Assembly: GCF_900172325.1 (NCBI RefSeq)
Contig: NZ_FWFR01000001.1
Span: forward strand, 310,001-374,000
Direction: 5' to 3'
Length of the DNA stretch: 64,000 nt
Origin: Oceanibacterium hippocampi
GTDB lineage: Bacteria; Pseudomonadota; Alphaproteobacteria; Sneathiellales; Sneathiellaceae
Shown here: piece by piece, positions 61,780 to 64,000 of the stretch
Position numbering within the stretch: the first letter of the stretch is position 1
Layout of the letters: the number at the start of each line of letters is the position of its first letter
Program-made: the position numbers and the translations under genes
The notes under the pieces: generated by a model
What the model saw: only the letters and a program-made list of their open reading frames with translations
The model's database searches: none
What the model was told of the DNA's origin: nothing

Positions 61780-62445
61780 ATGATCGCATTCCCCCTCCGC
61801 GGTTCAATCCGTCATCGCCTGCTGTCCGGCCTTCGCGGCCTGGCGGCGGCGTTCCTTCTCGCCCTGTTGCCGCTCGGCGCGAGCGCGACGCCCTTGCCGC
61901 CAGCCGAGGCCGGCGCCGTGGTCGCCAGGATCGAGGCCTATCTCAACGGCATCCGGTCGATGAAGGCATCCTTCATCCAGGTCAGCCCGGACGGCAGCGT
62001 GGTGAACGGCGAGTTCTACCTGCGCCGCCCCGGCAAGGCGCGCTTCGAATACCAGCCAGACGTACCGATTCTCGTGGTCGCGGACGGCCTGTGGCTGATC
62101 TTCTACGACAAGGAGGTCGAGCAGGTGACCCGGCTGCCGCTCTTCTCGACTCCGATCAGCGTGCTGCTGCGCGACGAGGTGTCGCTCGGCGACAGCATCA
62201 GGATCGAGGCGGTCGAGCGGGTCGGCGGGCTTGTTTCGGTCCGCGTCCGTGATTCGGGATCGCCCGAGGAGGGCGCCCTCACGCTGATCTTCAGCGAGGA
62301 GCCGATGGCGCTCCGCAAGTGGATCGCGCTGGATCCGCAGGGCTACGAAACACAAGTGACGCTGGTCAATCCGGTCTATAATCTCGACTTGCCGGCCAAG
62401 CTTTTCGTCTTCCAGGATCCGGCTCCTTCCGGCCCTGGTCGATAA
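61780..62445 (+). CDS. lolA: Outer-membrane lipoprotein carrier LolA
   Basis: LolA is a periplasmic chaperone that ferries lipoproteins from LolCDE to the outer membrane. The 221-residue precursor has a signal peptide (about 1-35, ending LGASATP). The mature part has SMKASFIQVSPDGSVVNGEFYLRRPGKARFEY and VADGLWLIFYDKEVEQVTRLPL, which are typical LolA blocks. The ATG at 61780 follows GTGAGG; a GTG at 61729 in phase is less likely. The ftsK-lolA order is widespread in alphaproteobacteria. Confidence 0.93.
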   Translation: MIAFPLRGSIRHRLLSGLRGLAAAFLLALLPLGASATPLPPAEAGAVVARIEAYLNGIRSMKASFIQVSPDGSVVNGEFYLRRPGKARFEYQPDVPILVVADGLWLIFYDKEVEQVTRLPLFSTPISVLLRDEVSLGDSIRIEAVERVGGLVSVRVRDSGSPEEGALTLIFSEEPMALRKWIALDPQGYETQVTLVNPVYNLDLPAKLFVFQDPAPSGPGR

Positions 62446-62499
62446 CGCAGCCGTGCGCGGGTCACGCCGGCGATGCCGGCGAGCTGTGCGAGGTACGGG

Positions 62500-63312
62500 A
62501 TGTCCGCTGAACGAGACCGACTGCTGATCGGGGTTACCGCCTGCGTCCGGGACCTGGACCGGCGCGACTTTCATGTCCTGAGTTCGTTCTACGTCGACGC
62601 CGTCGCCCATGCCATGGAGGCGGTGCCGCTGGTCATCCCGGCGCTCGGCCCGGCGGTGGACTGGACGACCATGCTCGACCGTCTCGACGGCCTGCTGTTC
62701 ACCGGCAGCCCGTCGAACATCGAGCCGCATCACTATGCCGGCCCACCCGCCCGCGACGGCGTCATGAAGGACGCCAGGCGGGACGCGACGACCCTGCCGC
62801 TGATCCGCGAGACGATCCGGGCCGGCGTGCCGATGCTGGCGATCTGCCGGGGCTTGCAAGAACTCAACGTCGCCTATGGCGGCAGCCTGCACCAGCATGT
62901 CGAGGAGGTCCCGGGACGGACGGACCATCGTTCCCGCGACAGCGACCCGATGGAGGTCCGCTACGCGCTCCGCCACGAAATCGCCTTCACGCCGGGCGGA
63001 CAGCTCGCGGCGATTGCAGGCACCGATCATGCCCGCGTGAACAGCCTGCACGGCCAGGGCATCGACCGTCTGGGCACCGGCCTGGAGGTCGAGGCGACGG
63101 CTCCCGACGGCACGATCGAGGCGGTTCGGGTCGCCGACGCGCAGGCCTTCGCGCTCGCCGTGCAGTGGCATCCGGAATGGAAAGCCACTGAAATCCCGCT
63201 CTCTCGTGCCATCTTCGCCGCCTTCGGCGATGCCTGCCGGCAGCACGCGGAGCGGCGCAACGACAGACCGGCACAAGCGGGCGGATATGGACGAAATCGA
63301 ATCGTGGCTTAA
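62500..63312 (+). CDS. puuD: Gamma-glutamyl-gamma-aminobutyrate hydrolase family protein
   Basis: The 270-residue class I glutamine-amidotransferase-like protein releases GABA from its gamma-glutamyl conjugate in putrescine breakdown. The catalytic cysteine is in PMLAICRGLQELNVAYGG (about residue 119) and the catalytic histidine in AVQWHPEWKA near residue 222. The start ATG at 62500 follows GAGGTACGGG. Its last 26 bases overlap the start of the glutamine-synthetase-like gene, consistent with a coupled puu operon. Confidence 0.9.
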   Translation: MSAERDRLLIGVTACVRDLDRRDFHVLSSFYVDAVAHAMEAVPLVIPALGPAVDWTTMLDRLDGLLFTGSPSNIEPHHYAGPPARDGVMKDARRDATTLPLIRETIRAGVPMLAICRGLQELNVAYGGSLHQHVEEVPGRTDHRSRDSDPMEVRYALRHEIAFTPGGQLAAIAGTDHARVNSLHGQGIDRLGTGLEVEATAPDGTIEAVRVADAQAFALAVQWHPEWKATEIPLSRAIFAAFGDACRQHAERRNDRPAQAGGYGRNRIVA

Positions 63313-64000
63313 AGAACGCGGCATTACCGAGGTCGAGTGCCTCGTCCCGGACATCACCGGTATCGCGCGCGGCAAGATCCTGCCGGCCCGGAAGTTCATC
63401 CAGAGCCAGTTGGACCAGAGCCTCCGCCTGCCTGAGAACATCTTTACCCAGACGGTGACTGGCGAATTCGTGACGACCGACGTCACGGACGAGATCGAAC
63501 CGGACGTGATTCTCCGGCCCGACCCGTCAACGCTCCGCCTCGTGCCCTGGTACTCGGAGCCGACGGCGCAGGTGATCTGCGACGCCCACTACCGAAGCGG
63601 CAAACCGGTGCCCTTCGCGCCACGACAGGTGCTGCGCCGGGTGCTCGACCATTTCAAGCGCCGGAACTGGCAGCCGATCGTGTCGCCGGAGCTCGAATTC
63701 TTCCTGGTCGCGCGCAATCTCGATCCGGACCTGCCGCTGCAGCCGCCGATCGGCCGTTCGGGCCGGCCGGAGGTCGGCCGCCAGTCCTTCGGCATCGACG
63801 CGGTCAACGAGTTCGACCCGATCTTCGAGGATGTCTACGACTATTGCGAGGCGCAGGAACTCGATGTCGACACCCTGATCCACGAGGCGGGCGCGGCCCA
63901 GGTCGAGATCAATTTCAACCACGGCGAGCCGATGTCGATGGCCGACCAGGCCTTCCTGTTCAAGCGCACCGTCCGCAACGTCGCGATCAGCCACGACGTC
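63287..64000 (+). CDS. puuA: Glutamine synthetase family protein, probable gamma-glutamylputrescine synthetase (cut by window edge)
   Basis: The first 238 codons of a glutamine-synthetase-fold ligase are present. The ATG at 63287 lies inside the end of puuD. The start MDEIESWLKERGITEVECLV and the block PDITGIARGKILPARKF are typical of PuuA-type enzymes, and VSPELEFFLV and EAGAAQVEINF carry catalytic glutamates. PuuA joins glutamate to putrescine, the first step of the pathway in which PuuD acts last. The catalytic C-terminus is outside the window, so polyamine specificity rests on the neighbour and the N-terminal motifs. Confidence 0.85.
   Translation, partial: MDEIESWLKERGITEVECLVPDITGIARGKILPARKFIQSQLDQSLRLPENIFTQTVTGEFVTTDVTDEIEPDVILRPDPSTLRLVPWYSEPTAQVICDAHYRSGKPVPFAPRQVLRRVLDHFKRRNWQPIVSPELEFFLVARNLDPDLPLQPPIGRSGRPEVGRQSFGIDAVNEFDPIFEDVYDYCEAQELDVDTLIHEAGAAQVEINFNHGEPMSMADQAFLFKRTVRNVAISHDV

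Overview
The window is a dense stretch of a high-GC alphaproteobacterial chromosome. A Rhodospirillales-like host fits best: there is a 180-kDa NAD-glutamate dehydrogenase, a hemC-hemD-mitofilin-hemY cluster facing tsaD, an rsmB-rpe-heparinase-purH run, a glnK-amtB-dapC-ftsK-lolA run and a SDHAF4 (DUF1674) gene. This assignment rests on gene content and order only. I see no insertion sequence, prophage, CRISPR array, rRNA operon or obvious genomic island. Almost all of the window is core metabolism and envelope biology. Layout: 1-6.1 kb holds the 5' part of an acyl-CoA ligase gene (minus), then acnA, a DUF1223 thioredoxin-fold protein and a NUDT19-like Nudix hydrolase (plus). 6.1-13.2 kb (minus) holds htpG behind a heat-shock-type promoter and a four-gene ABC cassette (GldA-like ATPase, GldF-like permease, GldG-like protein, DUF4340 protein) of unknown function. 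13.3-16.3 kb (minus) holds a COG1228 amidohydrolase, a GST and a double cold-shock-domain protein with an AT-rich leader. 16.3-22.3 kb is a histidine-degradation locus: hutF (translationally coupled to a leaderless PhnD-type binding protein) and hutU diverge across a perfect TTGTATATACAA palindrome of HutC type; hutG and a M24-fold protein with the complete DddP (DMSP lyase) residue pattern follow on the minus strand. hutH and hutI are not in the window. 22.4-29 kb: DUF924, a YihY/BrkB membrane protein and the haem genes hemC, a hemD-mitofilin in-frame fusion, and hemY. 29.1-36.7 kb: tsaD, rpiA, gpsA, an EVE protein, a creatininase-family amidase, acs, a CigR/RcnB-like exported protein, an exported nuclease and the SDHAF4 homologue. 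36.8-43.4 kb (plus): htpX behind a heat-shock-like promoter, rsmB, rpe, heparinase II/III, purH and ybjQ. 43.4-51.2 kb: a UMF1-type MFS transporter, the giant glutamate dehydrogenase, a diguanylate cyclase and a small unknown protein. 51.4-55.8 kb: a complete tRNA-Gly(GCC) unit with promoter, leader palindrome and terminator; a region of consecutive hairpins; a ProX-type tRNA deacylase; a cysteine-less thioredoxin-TPR protein coupled to a LON-domain protein; Trm112-like and DUF971 proteins; and a ubiquinone hydroxylase. 55.8-64 kb (plus): glnK-amtB behind a sigma-54 promoter, dapC, ftsK, lolA, puuD and the start of puuA. Themes: nitrogen recovery (hut, gdhZ, glnK-amtB, puuDA), acetate and TCA use (acs, acnA), proteostasis (htpG, htpX, LON domain, thioredoxin-TPR) and tetrapyrrole synthesis. 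The most interesting items are the DddP-like protein, the hemD-mitofilin fusion, the thioredoxin-TPR protein whose two active-site cysteines are both serine, the leaderless binding protein inside the hut locus, the GldAFG-DUF4340 cassette and the hairpin cluster between tRNA-Gly and the deacylase gene.
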